This document shows positions 1 through 6,727 of a stretch of DNA of 22,009 nt, in pieces. The translations under genes and the position numbers were made by a program. The DNA is taken from the NCBI GenBank assembly GCA_029777935.1, contig JAKORH010000190.1:1-22009 (forward strand). The letters run 5' to 3'. The notes below the pieces were generated by a model. The model worked only from the letters and a program-made list of their open reading frames with translations, was not told where the DNA came from and did no database searches. Origin of the DNA: Pseudomonadota bacterium (GTDB lineage Bacteria > Pseudomonadota > Gammaproteobacteria > Burkholderiales > Burkholderiaceae). The stretch's first letter is position 1; each line of letters starts with the position of its first letter.

Positions 1-109
1 CGACGTCGTGCGGCATCCGCTGGTCGCGCGCATCGTCGAGGCGTACGAGCGCGCGGAGAAAGCCAATCCGCCGCCGCCGCGCGGGCGCCGGCACGAACCT
101 GCGGAATGA
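1..109 (+). CDS. phoH: PhoH-family ATPase, C-terminal end only
   Basis: Partial gene cut by the left edge of the window; the frame starts at base 2 and the TGA is at 107-109. Only about 35 residues are visible. They begin DVVRHPLVARIVEAYER, which matches the usual C-terminus of PhoH/YbeZ proteins, followed by a Pro/Arg-rich tail. PhoH-like proteins are cytoplasmic P-loop ATPases tied to RNA metabolism; the ATPase core lies outside the window. The stop overlaps the ybeY start (ATGA at 106-109), so the two are probably translationally coupled. The phoH-ybeY-corC-lnt order is conserved in proteobacteria and supports the identification more strongly than the short peptide does. Confidence 0.85.
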   Translation, partial: DVVRHPLVARIVEAYERAEKANPPPPRGRRHEPAE

Positions 110-543
110 CGCGGCTCGCGCTGTCGGTGCAGGACGCCGAGGCCTTCGCCGACCTGCCCGCACGCCGCACGCTGCGGCGATGGATCGCCGCCGCGCTCGA
201 GCGCGACGCGACGCTCACGCTGCGCTTCGTCGGCGCGCGCGAGGGACGGCGGCTGAACCGGACCTTTCGCGGGCGCGACTACGCGACCCACGTGCTGACG
301 TTCAGCTACGCGCAACGGCCGCGCGCCGAAGCCGACGTCGTGATCTGCGTGCCGGTCGTGCGGCGCGAGGCACGCGCGCAGCGCAAGCCGCTGCGCCACC
401 ACCTGGCGCACATGGTGATCCACGGCACGCTGCACGCGCAGGGCTACGACCACGACCGAGCGAGCGATGCCCGCCGCATGGAGCGGCGCGAGATCGCTCT
501 GCTTGACGCATGCGGCATACCAAATCCTTACGACGCAGGTTAG
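106..543 (+). CDS. ybeY: Endoribonuclease YbeY (16S rRNA maturation factor)
   Basis: A 145-residue protein, slightly shorter than E. coli YbeY (about 155). The family is a zinc-dependent single-strand RNase needed for 16S rRNA 3' end maturation and ribosome quality control in the cytoplasm. The signature H-x3-H-x5-H zinc site is intact at His106, His110 and His116, within HGTLHAQGYDH. The upstream segment with FRGRDYATHVLTFSY corresponds to the conserved strand region that usually reads TDVLSFP or TNVLTFP. The ATG at 106 overlaps the phoH stop, so the start is not in doubt. The C-terminus, ending GIPNPYDAG, is typical. It is the second gene of the phoH-ybeY-corC-lnt cluster. Confidence 0.96.
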   Translation: MTRLALSVQDAEAFADLPARRTLRRWIAAALERDATLTLRFVGAREGRRLNRTFRGRDYATHVLTFSYAQRPRAEADVVICVPVVRREARAQRKPLRHHLAHMVIHGTLHAQGYDHDRASDARRMERREIALLDACGIPNPYDAG

Positions 544-558
544 CGGGCACTCGCCCGC
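543..558 (+). other. Short GC hairpin just after ybeY
   Basis: A 6-bp perfect stem GCGGGC / GCCCGC with an ACTC loop starts on the last base of the ybeY stop codon. No T-tract follows, so it does not look like a classical rho-independent terminator. It could stabilise the mRNA 3' end or be chance in GC-rich DNA. The remaining 140 bases up to corC hold only a poor -10-like hexamer (TATGCT at 640-645) with no recognisable -35. Confidence 0.25.
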
Positions 559-698
559 AACCCATCGCGGAATCAAGGGCAAGGATCCGGGTCCGCCCGA
601 ACGCGCGCGCCCGTCATGGGCGAAGTGTCCCGCATCCGATATGCTGAATTGGTCGCAACTGCCGGGCTGGCGTCGCATCCGCGTGCCGCCCGACGCCC

Positions 699-1592
699 AT
701 GCCTGAACCCACGCCGGGTCGACCTTCGACCCACCAGAAGCACAAGACCCTGCTCGAACGCCTGACCGCGTTCATCTTCCGCGAACCCGAGAACCGCGAG
801 GAGCTGCTCGAAGCGCTGCACGATGCGCACGAGCGCAACCTGCTCGACGCCGACGCGCTGTCGATGATCGAAGGCGTGCTGCAGGTCTCCGAACTGCACG
901 CGCGCGACCTGATGGTGCCGCGCGCGCAGATGGACATGATCGACATCGACGACCCGATCGATGCGTGGATTCCGCACGTGATCGAAACCGCGCATTCGCG
1001 CTTCCCGGTGTTCGAGGGCAGCCGCGACCATGTGATCGGCATCCTGCTCGCCAAGGACCTGCTGCGCTACTACCACGAGGAGGATTTCGACGTGCGCTCG
1101 ATGCTGCGACCGGCGGTGTTCATCCCGGAAAGCAAGCCGCTGAACGTGCTGCTGCGCGACTTCCGCGCCAACCGAAACCACATGGCGCTGGTCGTCGACG
1201 AGTATGGTGGCGTGGCCGGCCTGATCACGATCGAGGACGTGCTCGAGCAGATCGTCGGCGACATCGAGGACGAATACGACTTCGACGAGGAGGCCGACAC
1301 CATCGTTGCCGAGCCCGACGGCCGCTACCGCGTCAAGGCGCTGGCCGAGATCGCCGCAGTCAACGCGGCGTTCGGCACGCACCTGGCCGAGGGCGAGTTC
1401 GACACCATCGGCGGACTGGTGACCGATCAGCTCGGCCGCGTACCCAAGCGCGGCGATGCGATCGAACTGGACGGCCTGCGCCTGGAGGTGCTGCGAGCCG
1501 ACGCACGCCAGGCACACCTGTTCCAGGTGTCGAAGCTGCCGAAGACGGTCGCGCGCGAGTTCGAGGAACTGGAAGCGCGGCACGGCCAATGA
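699..1592 (+). CDS. corC: CorC/HlyC-family CBS-domain protein (YbeX)
   Basis: A 297-residue protein, close to E. coli CorC/YbeX (292). The N-terminal part has the TLLERLTAFIFREPENREEL segment. Two CBS motifs follow at roughly residues 65-190, with the characteristic RDLMVPRAQMDMID and YGGVAGLITIEDVLEQIVGD stretches and the acidic GDIEDEYDFDEE sequence. A C-terminal CorC/HlyC transporter-associated domain lies at about 205-285. The family is cytoplasmic and has been linked to Mg/Co efflux; in E. coli ybeX also affects ribosome metabolism. It is the third gene of the phoH-ybeY-corC-lnt cluster. The ATG at 699 has no strong ribosome binding site, and a weak promoter in the 155-bp gap before it is possible. 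The stop overlaps the ATG of the next small ORF at 1589 (ATGA). Confidence 0.95.
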   Translation: MPEPTPGRPSTHQKHKTLLERLTAFIFREPENREELLEALHDAHERNLLDADALSMIEGVLQVSELHARDLMVPRAQMDMIDIDDPIDAWIPHVIETAHSRFPVFEGSRDHVIGILLAKDLLRYYHEEDFDVRSMLRPAVFIPESKPLNVLLRDFRANRNHMALVVDEYGGVAGLITIEDVLEQIVGDIEDEYDFDEEADTIVAEPDGRYRVKALAEIAAVNAAFGTHLAEGEFDTIGGLVTDQLGRVPKRGDAIELDGLRLEVLRADARQAHLFQVSKLPKTVAREFEELEARHGQ

Positions 1593-1798
1593 AACGCAGG
1601 ATCACGCTGACGGCGCACCTGCCCGCCGTGCTGCTCGTGCTGGCAGCGCTGGCCTGCACGCACCTCGATTTCGAGGCTGCCGCATTGACGCTGTTCTTCG
1701 CCGGCGCCGTGCACGAAGTGTGGCTGTGGCTGCGCGCGGTGCAGCGGCCGCTGCGCGCCGGCGGCCGCGCCACGATCACGCTGCGCTCTCCGCGTTAG
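1589..1798 (+). CDS. Small two-segment membrane protein, unknown function
   Basis: A 69-residue ORF starting on an ATGA overlap with the corC stop and ending at TAG 1796-1798. It has a basic start (MKRR), a hydrophobic stretch at about residues 9-25 (PAVLLVLAALAC), a short polar gap, a second hydrophobic stretch at about 29-47 (AALTLFFAGAVHEVWLWL), and an Arg-rich tail. The likely topology is a hairpin of two transmembrane helices. I do not recognise a family. Cys23 ends a signal-like segment, but the residues before it (A-L-A-C) fit the lipobox poorly, so a lipoprotein is only a remote alternative. The start/stop overlap and the coding-like base composition support a real gene translated with corC. 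It lies directly before lnt. Confidence 0.6.
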   Translation: MKRRITLTAHLPAVLLVLAALACTHLDFEAAALTLFFAGAVHEVWLWLRAVQRPLRAGGRATITLRSPR

Positions 1799-1807
1799 AA
1801 GGACCGC

Positions 1808-1813
1808 TAGACT
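1808..1813 (+). promoter_or_regulatory. Possible -10 element before lnt
   Basis: TAGACT followed by the GC-rich run TCGCGCCG, about 27 bp before the proposed TTG start of lnt. The same arrangement (TA-A-T hexamer, then YCGCGC) is seen before glyQ and dusB. No recognisable -35 lies 16-18 bp upstream, so this is a weak prediction. Confidence 0.3.
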
Positions 1814-1839
1814 CGCGCCGATCCTGGCGTCGGCGCCCC

Positions 1840-3360
1840 TTGCCCGCTCACTTTCTCCGTCACGCGCTGCTTTTCGGCGCCGCGCTCGCGCTCGGCGTTG
1901 CGCACGCGCTGGCGTTCGCGCCGTGGAACCGGCCGTGGCTGGAGGTCGCCGCGCTCGCCGGCCTGTTCCTGCTGGCCGAATTCGCCCGCACGGCGCGCCG
2001 CGCCGCGCTGCTCGGATGGTGCTTCGGGCTCGGCTGGTTCGGCGTCGGCGTGTCGTGGGTCTACATCAGCATGCACCGGTACGGGCTGATGCCGGCGCCG
2101 CTGGCGGCGCTGGCCACGTCCGGGTTCGCCGCCTTCCTCGCGCTCTATCCCGCGCTGGCGCTCGGAGTCGCACGGCGTTTCGCCGCCGCGGGCGGCGCAC
2201 GGCTGCTGCTCGGTCTGCCCGCCGCCTGGGCGCTCTCGGAGTGGCTGCGCGGCGTGCTGCTCACCGGGTTTCCGTGGCTCGCGGGCGGGTACGCGCACAG
2301 CGACGGACCGCTGGCGGGCTACGCACCCGTCGTCGGCGTCTACGGCATCACGCTCGCGGCTGCGCTGTGCGCCGGCCTGATCGCCTTCGCGCTGATGCAG
2401 CGCCGACTCCGTCGTATTGCCTTGTGCACGCTCGCGCTCGCGCTGCTGCTCGGCGCCGGCCAGGCGCTGCGCGGCGTCGCGTGGACGGATGCGGTCGGCG
2501 CGCCGATCACGGTGCGGCTCGTGCAGGGCAACGTGCCGCAGAGCGAGAAATTCGCCGGCGGCGGCCTGCAGCGCGCGCTCGATACCTTCCTGCCGCTGCT
2601 CGCGCGACCCGGCAAGGTCGATCTCGCGGTGCTGCCGGAATCCGTGTTTCCGCTGCCGCTGAACTACCTGCCGGATGAGGTCGTGCAGTCACTGCGCGAC
2701 TTCGCGCGCACGCGCGATGCGGCGCTGGTCTTCGGCGTGTTCATCGAGCAGCCGCGCGACGCCTATTTCAACAGCGCGGTCGGTTTCGCGCCCGGCGGCA
2801 AGCCCCCGCTGCAGCGTTACAGCAAGCGGCATCTGGTGCCGTTCGGCGAATTCATTCCGTGGGGCTTCCACTGGTTCGTCGACCTGATGCAGATCCCGAT
2901 CGGCGACCAGCAGCGCGGCGCCCCCTACCAGGCCCCGATGGAACTCGCGGGTCAGCGGATCGCGGTCAACATCTGCTACGAGGACCTGTTCGGCGCCGAG
3001 ATCATCCGCGCGTGGCAGGTGCCAGCGCGTGCGCCGACGCTGCTGCTCAACATCTCGAACCTGGCGTGGTTCGACGATTCCCTCGCATTGCCGCAGCACC
3101 TGCAGATCTCGCGCATGCGCGCGCTCGAGACCGGCCGCCCGGTGCTGCGCGCGACCAACACCGGCGCCACCGCGATCATCGATGCGCAAGGCCGCGTGGC
3201 AGCGGAGCTGCCGTTCCTGACCGCAAGTACGCTCGACGGCGAAGTGCAGGGACACGCTGGCACGACGCCTTACATCCGCTACGGCAATCTGCCTGCGCTG
3301 GTGCTGATGCTGGCCGCGGTGGCGGCGGCCGTGCTGCAACGGCGGCCGGTGGCTGGTTAG
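1840..3360 (+). CDS. lnt: Apolipoprotein N-acyltransferase Lnt
   Basis: An inner-membrane enzyme that adds the third acyl chain to the N-terminal cysteine of lipoproteins, the last step of lipoprotein maturation. The frame is open far upstream, but the only plausible start is TTG at 1840, giving 506 residues (E. coli 512). From this start the catalytic triad is Glu267 (LPESVFP), Lys329 (YSKRHLVPFGE) and Cys379 (NICYEDLFG), matching E. coli E267, K335 and C387. That agreement is the main argument for the start, since no clear ribosome binding site precedes it. The N-terminal ~200 residues hold several hydrophobic helices. The nitrilase-like catalytic domain spans about 215-470, and a last membrane helix (LPALVLMLAAVAAAVL) sits near the C-terminus. 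It belongs to the ybeY-corC-lnt cluster. Confidence 0.96.
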   Translation: MPAHFLRHALLFGAALALGVAHALAFAPWNRPWLEVAALAGLFLLAEFARTARRAALLGWCFGLGWFGVGVSWVYISMHRYGLMPAPLAALATSGFAAFLALYPALALGVARRFAAAGGARLLLGLPAAWALSEWLRGVLLTGFPWLAGGYAHSDGPLAGYAPVVGVYGITLAAALCAGLIAFALMQRRLRRIALCTLALALLLGAGQALRGVAWTDAVGAPITVRLVQGNVPQSEKFAGGGLQRALDTFLPLLARPGKVDLAVLPESVFPLPLNYLPDEVVQSLRDFARTRDAALVFGVFIEQPRDAYFNSAVGFAPGGKPPLQRYSKRHLVPFGEFIPWGFHWFVDLMQIPIGDQQRGAPYQAPMELAGQRIAVNICYEDLFGAEIIRAWQVPARAPTLLLNISNLAWFDDSLALPQHLQISRMRALETGRPVLRATNTGATAIIDAQGRVAAELPFLTASTLDGEVQGHAGTTPYIRYGNLPALVLMLAAVAAAVLQRRPVAG

Positions 3361-3579
3361 CGGGTCGCCCCGGCGGGGGTTCTTATCGAGTGGCGCGCGC
3401 GCCGCGTGAAGGTCGCGGCCCGCGCCTCGGCCGACGAGATGGCCGAAGTGCGCGCGAAGGTTCGCGCGTTGCTGCAAATCGACTGATTGCGCCGCGCCGG
3501 CGCACCGGCGCGCGTCGGGCGCCGCGCTGTCCGTAGAATCCGCGCAACGCACGCCGCAGCTCCGACCTCAATCACTCCG
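3361..3579 (+). other. lnt-glyQ intergenic region with coding-like tail
   Basis: A 219-bp gap. In the lnt reading frame, immediately after the TAG, there is an open stretch of 41 codons ending at TGA 3484-3486. It would read VLIEWRARRVKVAARAS and then ADEMAEVRAKVRALLQID, with a composition like a real helical protein end. No good start codon with a ribosome binding site exists within it (a GTG at 3406 is the best). It may be a gene remnant, a readthrough extension of Lnt, or chance in high-GC DNA. The rest holds the glyQ promoter candidate and nothing else I recognise. Confidence 0.3.
3534..3539 (+). promoter_or_regulatory. Possible glyQ promoter (-10)
   Basis: TAGAAT followed by CCGCGCAAC, 40 bp before the glyQ ATG. 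It is a good -10 hexamer in very GC-rich surroundings, with a GC-rich discriminator. A matching -35 is not evident. The position fits an independent transcript for the glyQ-glyS operon. Confidence 0.4.
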
Positions 3580-4497
3580 ATGATCACCTTCCAGGAAGCC
3601 ATCCTGCGCCTGCAGTCGTACTGGAACGAGCAGGGTTGCGCGCTGCTGCAGCCGATCGACCTCGAGGTCGGCGCCGGTACCTCGCACACCGCCACCTTCC
3701 TGCGCGCGATCGGCCCCGAACCGTGGCGCGCCGCGTACGTGCAGCCGTCGCGCCGTCCGAAGGACGCGCGCTACGGCGAGAACCCCAACCGCCTGCATCA
3801 GCATCACCAGTACCAGGTGGTGCTGAAGCCCTCGCCGACCGGCATCCTCGACCTCTACCTCGAGTCGCTGACCGCGCTCGGCATCGACACGCTGAAGAAC
3901 GACATCCGATTCGTCGAGGACAACTGGGAGAACCCGACGCTCGGCGCGTGGGGGCTGGGCTGGGAAGTGTGGATGAACGGCATGGAGATCACGCAGTTCA
4001 CCTACTTCCAGCAGGTCGGCGGCCTCGAGTGCCGGCCGATCACCGGCGAGATCACGTATGGCCTCGAGCGGCTGACGATGTATCTGCAGAACGTCGACAA
4101 CGTGTTCGACCTCGTCTACACGAAGTGGCGCGACCGCGGCGTGGAGAAGGTGCTGACCTACGGCGACGTGTTCCACCAGAACGAAGTCGAACAGAGCCGG
4201 TACAACTTCGAGACCGCCGACCCGCAGGTGCTGCTCGGCCAGTTCAACCTGTTCGAGGCCGAGGCCAGACGGCTGATGGACGCGCAGCTCGCCCTGGCGG
4301 CGTACGAGATGGTGCTGAAGGCCGGCCACGCGTTCAACCTGCTCGACGCGCGCGGCGCGATCAGCGTCACCGAGCGCGCCGCCTACATCGCGCGCATCCG
4401 CAACCTGTCGCGCACGGTCGCGCAGAGCTATTACGACGCACGCGAACGTCTTGGCTTTCCGATGCTGGCCGGGGCCGCGGGGCAGGAGGCGGCGTGA
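3580..4497 (+). CDS. glyQ: Glycyl-tRNA synthetase alpha subunit
   Basis: A 305-residue protein (E. coli GlyQ 303). It is the catalytic class II subunit of the alpha2-beta2 glycyl-tRNA synthetase, which activates glycine and charges tRNA-Gly in the cytoplasm. The start [20 protein letters not shown] and the block [20 protein letters not shown] are hallmark GlyQ sequences, followed by [15 protein letters not shown]. The frame is open upstream of ATG 3580, but the homology begins exactly at this methionine, and 5' of it lie the promoter candidate and non-coding sequence. The TGA (4495-4497) overlaps an ATG belonging to the repeat that separates glyQ from glyS. Normally the two subunit genes abut or overlap. 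Confidence 0.98.
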   Translation: MITFQEAILRLQSYWNEQGCALLQPIDLEVGAGTSHTATFLRAIGPEPWRAAYVQPSRRPKDARYGENPNRLHQHHQYQVVLKPSPTGILDLYLESLTALGIDTLKNDIRFVEDNWENPTLGAWGLGWEVWMNGMEITQFTYFQQVGGLECRPITGEITYGLERLTMYLQNVDNVFDLVYTKWRDRGVEKVLTYGDVFHQNEVEQSRYNFETADPQVLLGQFNLFEAEARRLMDAQLALAAYEMVLKAGHAFNLLDARGAISVTERAAYIARIRNLSRTVAQSYYDARERLGFPMLAGAAGQEAA

Positions 4498-4570
4498 TGA
4501 AGGCACGGCTGACCCCATCCTCGCCCCCGCTCCTTTCGTTGAAGGAGAGGGGGGATTCGCGCGCCTTCAT
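4497..4570 (+). repeat. Hairpin repeat element, copy 1 (glyQ-glyS junction)
   Basis: About 73 bp lying between the glyQ stop and the glyS start. Outer arms ATGAAGGC (4497-4504) and GCCTTCAT (4562-4569) form a perfect 8-bp inverted repeat. An inner hairpin pairs CCCCC and CTCCTT (4524-4528, 4530-4535) with AAGGAG and GGGGG (4542-4547, 4549-4553), with one mismatch. It aligns along its whole length with the element at 15317-15382: ACCC-ATCC, a C-rich arm, TTGAAGG, a G-rich arm, then TTCGCGCG. This is probably a dispersed palindromic repeat of the C-rich/G-rich hairpin kind common in proteobacterial intergenic DNA. Confidence 0.75.
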
Positions 4571-4595
4571 TGCGCGCGCGGGGCGGGCGCAATGA
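4497..4595 (+). other. Mini-ORF bridging glyQ and glyS
   Basis: A 32-codon frame formed by repeat copy 1. Its ATG overlaps the glyQ stop (TGATG), and its TGA (4593-4595) overlaps the glyS ATG. The peptide starts [19 protein letters not shown]. It is probably not a functional protein, but translating it would carry ribosomes from glyQ to the glyS start. An equivalent mini-ORF exists in copy 2. Confidence 0.35.
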
Positions 4596-6727
4596 AAGCG
4601 TCACTGTTGATCGAGCTGCAGACCGAAGAACTGCCGCCGAAGGCGCTGAAGGCGCTGTCGCAAGCTTTCGCCGCCGGCATCGACGCCGGGCTGCGGGCGC
4701 GGCACCTGCTGTCCGAAGACAGCGCGGCGATCGCCTTCGGTGCCCCGCGCCGGCTCGCGGTGCACATCACGCATGTTCTGCCGAGATCGCCCGACCAGCC
4801 GTTCAGGCAGAAGCTGATGCCGCTCGCCGTGGCGCAGGACAGGGCGAAGAACTGGTCAGCGGCCTTCCTGAAGAAGCTCGAAGCGCTCGGCCGCGGCCAC
4901 CTGGCCGGCGTGGCGCTCGGGACCCAGCACGGATCCGACGCGCTGTCGGTCGAGAGCGACGGCAAGTCGGAGTCGGTCTACCTGGAGAGCGTCGCCGCCG
5001 GGCAGCCGCTGTTGCGCGGCCTGCAGGAGGCGCTCGACGAGGCGCTGGCGAAGCTGCCGATCCCGAAGGTGATGAGCTATCAGCTCGACGACGGCGTGAC
5101 CACCGTGCAGTTCGTGCGGCCCGCGCACCGCCTGGTGGCCCTGCACGGGCATACGCCGCTGCCGGTGCAGGCGCTCGGTCTGACCGGCGGCACCAAGACC
5201 TTCGGCCACCGCTTCCATTCGCGGGGCGAGATCGTGGTGCACGCGGCCGACACGTACGAAGAGCAACTCGAGCGCGAGGGCAAGGTCATCGCGTCGTTCG
5301 AGCGGCGGCGCGACCGCATCGTCGCGCTGCTGGGCAAGGCCGCCGGCAGCCTGAACGCGCAGCCGCTCGCGCCGGACGAACTGCTGGACGAGGTCACCGC
5401 GCTGGTCGAATGGCCGGTCGTCTATGAATCCGGATTCGAGGCCGAGTTCCTGACCGTGCCGCAGGAAGTGCTGATCCTGACCATGCAGCAGAACCAGCGT
5501 TACTTCGCGCTGCGCGATGCGGCGGGCCGGCTGCTCAACCGTTTCCTGCTGGTATCCAACCTGCAGGCGCACGACCCCTCGGCGATCGTCGCCGGCAATG
5601 CGCGGGTGGTGCGTGCGCGGCTGGCGGACGCGAAGTTCTTCTTCGACCAGGACCGCCGGCAAACGCTCGAATCGCGCATTCCGGGTCTGGCGAACGTCGT
5701 CTACCACAACAAGCTCGGCTCGCAGTTGGAGCGCGTCGAACGCATCACCGGCATTGCTGTGGAGATCGCCAAGGCGCTGCGCGTGGACGAGACGCACGTC
5801 GAGCGCGGCGCGCGGCTGGCGAAGGCCGATCTGCGCACGCTGATGGTCGGCGAGTTCCCCGAGCTCCAGGGCATCATGGGCCGCTACTGCGCGCAGCACG
5901 ACGGCGAGGCGAGGGACGTCGCCGACGCGATCGAGGAGCACTACCACCCGCGCTACGCCGGCGATGCGCTGCCCGCGACGATGGCGGGCACGTGCGTGGC
6001 GCTGGCCGACAAGCTGGAGACGCTGGTGGGCCTGTTCGGCATCGGCGAGAAGCCGACCGGCGATCGCGATCCGTTCGCGCTGCGCCGGCACGCGCTAGGT
6101 GTGCTGCGGATGCTGATCGAGAAGGCGCTGCCGCTGGCGCTCGACCGACTGATCGCGCTCGGAGCGCGCGAGTTCGCGGCATCGAAGGCATGGCGGCCGG
6201 CCGGCGACGAGCTGGCCGAATTCCTGTACGACCGGCTGCGCGGCCTGCTGCGCGAGGACGGCTATACGGCCAACGAAGTCGAAGCGGTGGTGTCGCTCGC
6301 GCCGCAACGGCTCGACGATATCGTGGTGCGACTGGCGGCGGTGCGCGCGTTCATGCAGCTGCCGGAGGCGGAGAGCCTGGCAGCGGCGAACAAGCGGATC
6401 GGCAACATCCTGAAGAAATCGGCGGTCGGCAGAGGGCAGTCGGCAGAGGAGTTCGACCCGGCGCTGCTGTTCGAGCCGGCGGAGCGCTCGCTGGTCGAGG
6501 CCTTCCGTGCTGCCGCCGGGCAGTCGGAGGCGCGCTATGCCGCGGGCGATTTCGCGGGTGCGCTGGCCGCGCTGGCGCCGCTGAAGCAGCCGGTGGACCG
6601 GTTCTTCGACGACGTGATGGTCAACGTGGAGGACCCGAAACTGCGCGGCAACCGGCTGGCGCTGCTGTCGCGGCTGCGCACGCAGATGAACCGCGTCGCC
6701 GATCTTTCGCTGCTCGCCGCGGGCTGA
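4592..6727 (+). CDS. glyS: Glycyl-tRNA synthetase beta subunit
   Basis: A 711-residue protein (E. coli GlyS 689). It is the tRNA-binding beta subunit of the tetrameric glycyl-tRNA synthetase. The start MKASLLIELQTEELPPKALK is the canonical N-terminus, so ATG 4592 is chosen although the frame is open upstream. Conserved blocks include FGAPRRLAVHI, TKTFGHRFH, VPQEVLILTMQQNQRYFAL, LADAKFFFDQDR and YHNKLGSQLERVERI. The HYHPRYAGDALP and GEKPTGDRDPFALRR segments follow. The C-terminal DALR-type anticodon-binding region ends FFDDVMVNVEDPKLRGNRLALL. A short repeat-like insertion (AVGRGQSAEEF, 6424-6456) sits between two conserved segments. No ribosome binding site is visible at the start. The stop overlaps the plsC ATG (TGATG). 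Confidence 0.98.
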   Translation: MKASLLIELQTEELPPKALKALSQAFAAGIDAGLRARHLLSEDSAAIAFGAPRRLAVHITHVLPRSPDQPFRQKLMPLAVAQDRAKNWSAAFLKKLEALGRGHLAGVALGTQHGSDALSVESDGKSESVYLESVAAGQPLLRGLQEALDEALAKLPIPKVMSYQLDDGVTTVQFVRPAHRLVALHGHTPLPVQALGLTGGTKTFGHRFHSRGEIVVHAADTYEEQLEREGKVIASFERRRDRIVALLGKAAGSLNAQPLAPDELLDEVTALVEWPVVYESGFEAEFLTVPQEVLILTMQQNQRYFALRDAAGRLLNRFLLVSNLQAHDPSAIVAGNARVVRARLADAKFFFDQDRRQTLESRIPGLANVVYHNKLGSQLERVERITGIAVEIAKALRVDETHVERGARLAKADLRTLMVGEFPELQGIMGRYCAQHDGEARDVADAIEEHYHPRYAGDALPATMAGTCVALADKLETLVGLFGIGEKPTGDRDPFALRRHALGVLRMLIEKALPLALDRLIALGAREFAASKAWRPAGDELAEFLYDRLRGLLREDGYTANEVEAVVSLAPQRLDDIVVRLAAVRAFMQLPEAESLAAANKRIGNILKKSAVGRGQSAEEFDPALLFEPAERSLVEAFRAAAGQSEARYAAGDFAGALAALAPLKQPVDRFFDDVMVNVEDPKLRGNRLALLSRLRTQMNRVADLSLLAAG
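6425..6449 (+). repeat. 11-bp direct repeat inside glyS
   Basis: GTCGGCAGAGG occurs at 6425-6435 and again at 6439-6449, separated by GCA. It encodes part of AVGRGQSAEEF and uses the AGA arginine codon, which is unusual for this genome. In GlyS proteins this position lies in a variable loop between NKRIGNILKK and DPALLFEPAE. It looks like a small in-frame duplication or repeat insertion. Confidence 0.6.

Noticed and set aside
543..558. ybeY hairpin as a rho-independent terminator
   Set aside because: Only a 6-bp stem and no T-tract; corC is expected to be cotranscribed or to follow closely.
573..1589. A 338-codon minus-strand frame opposite corC
   Set aside because: A shadow produced by the corC codon pattern; composition is repetitive and unlike a folded protein.
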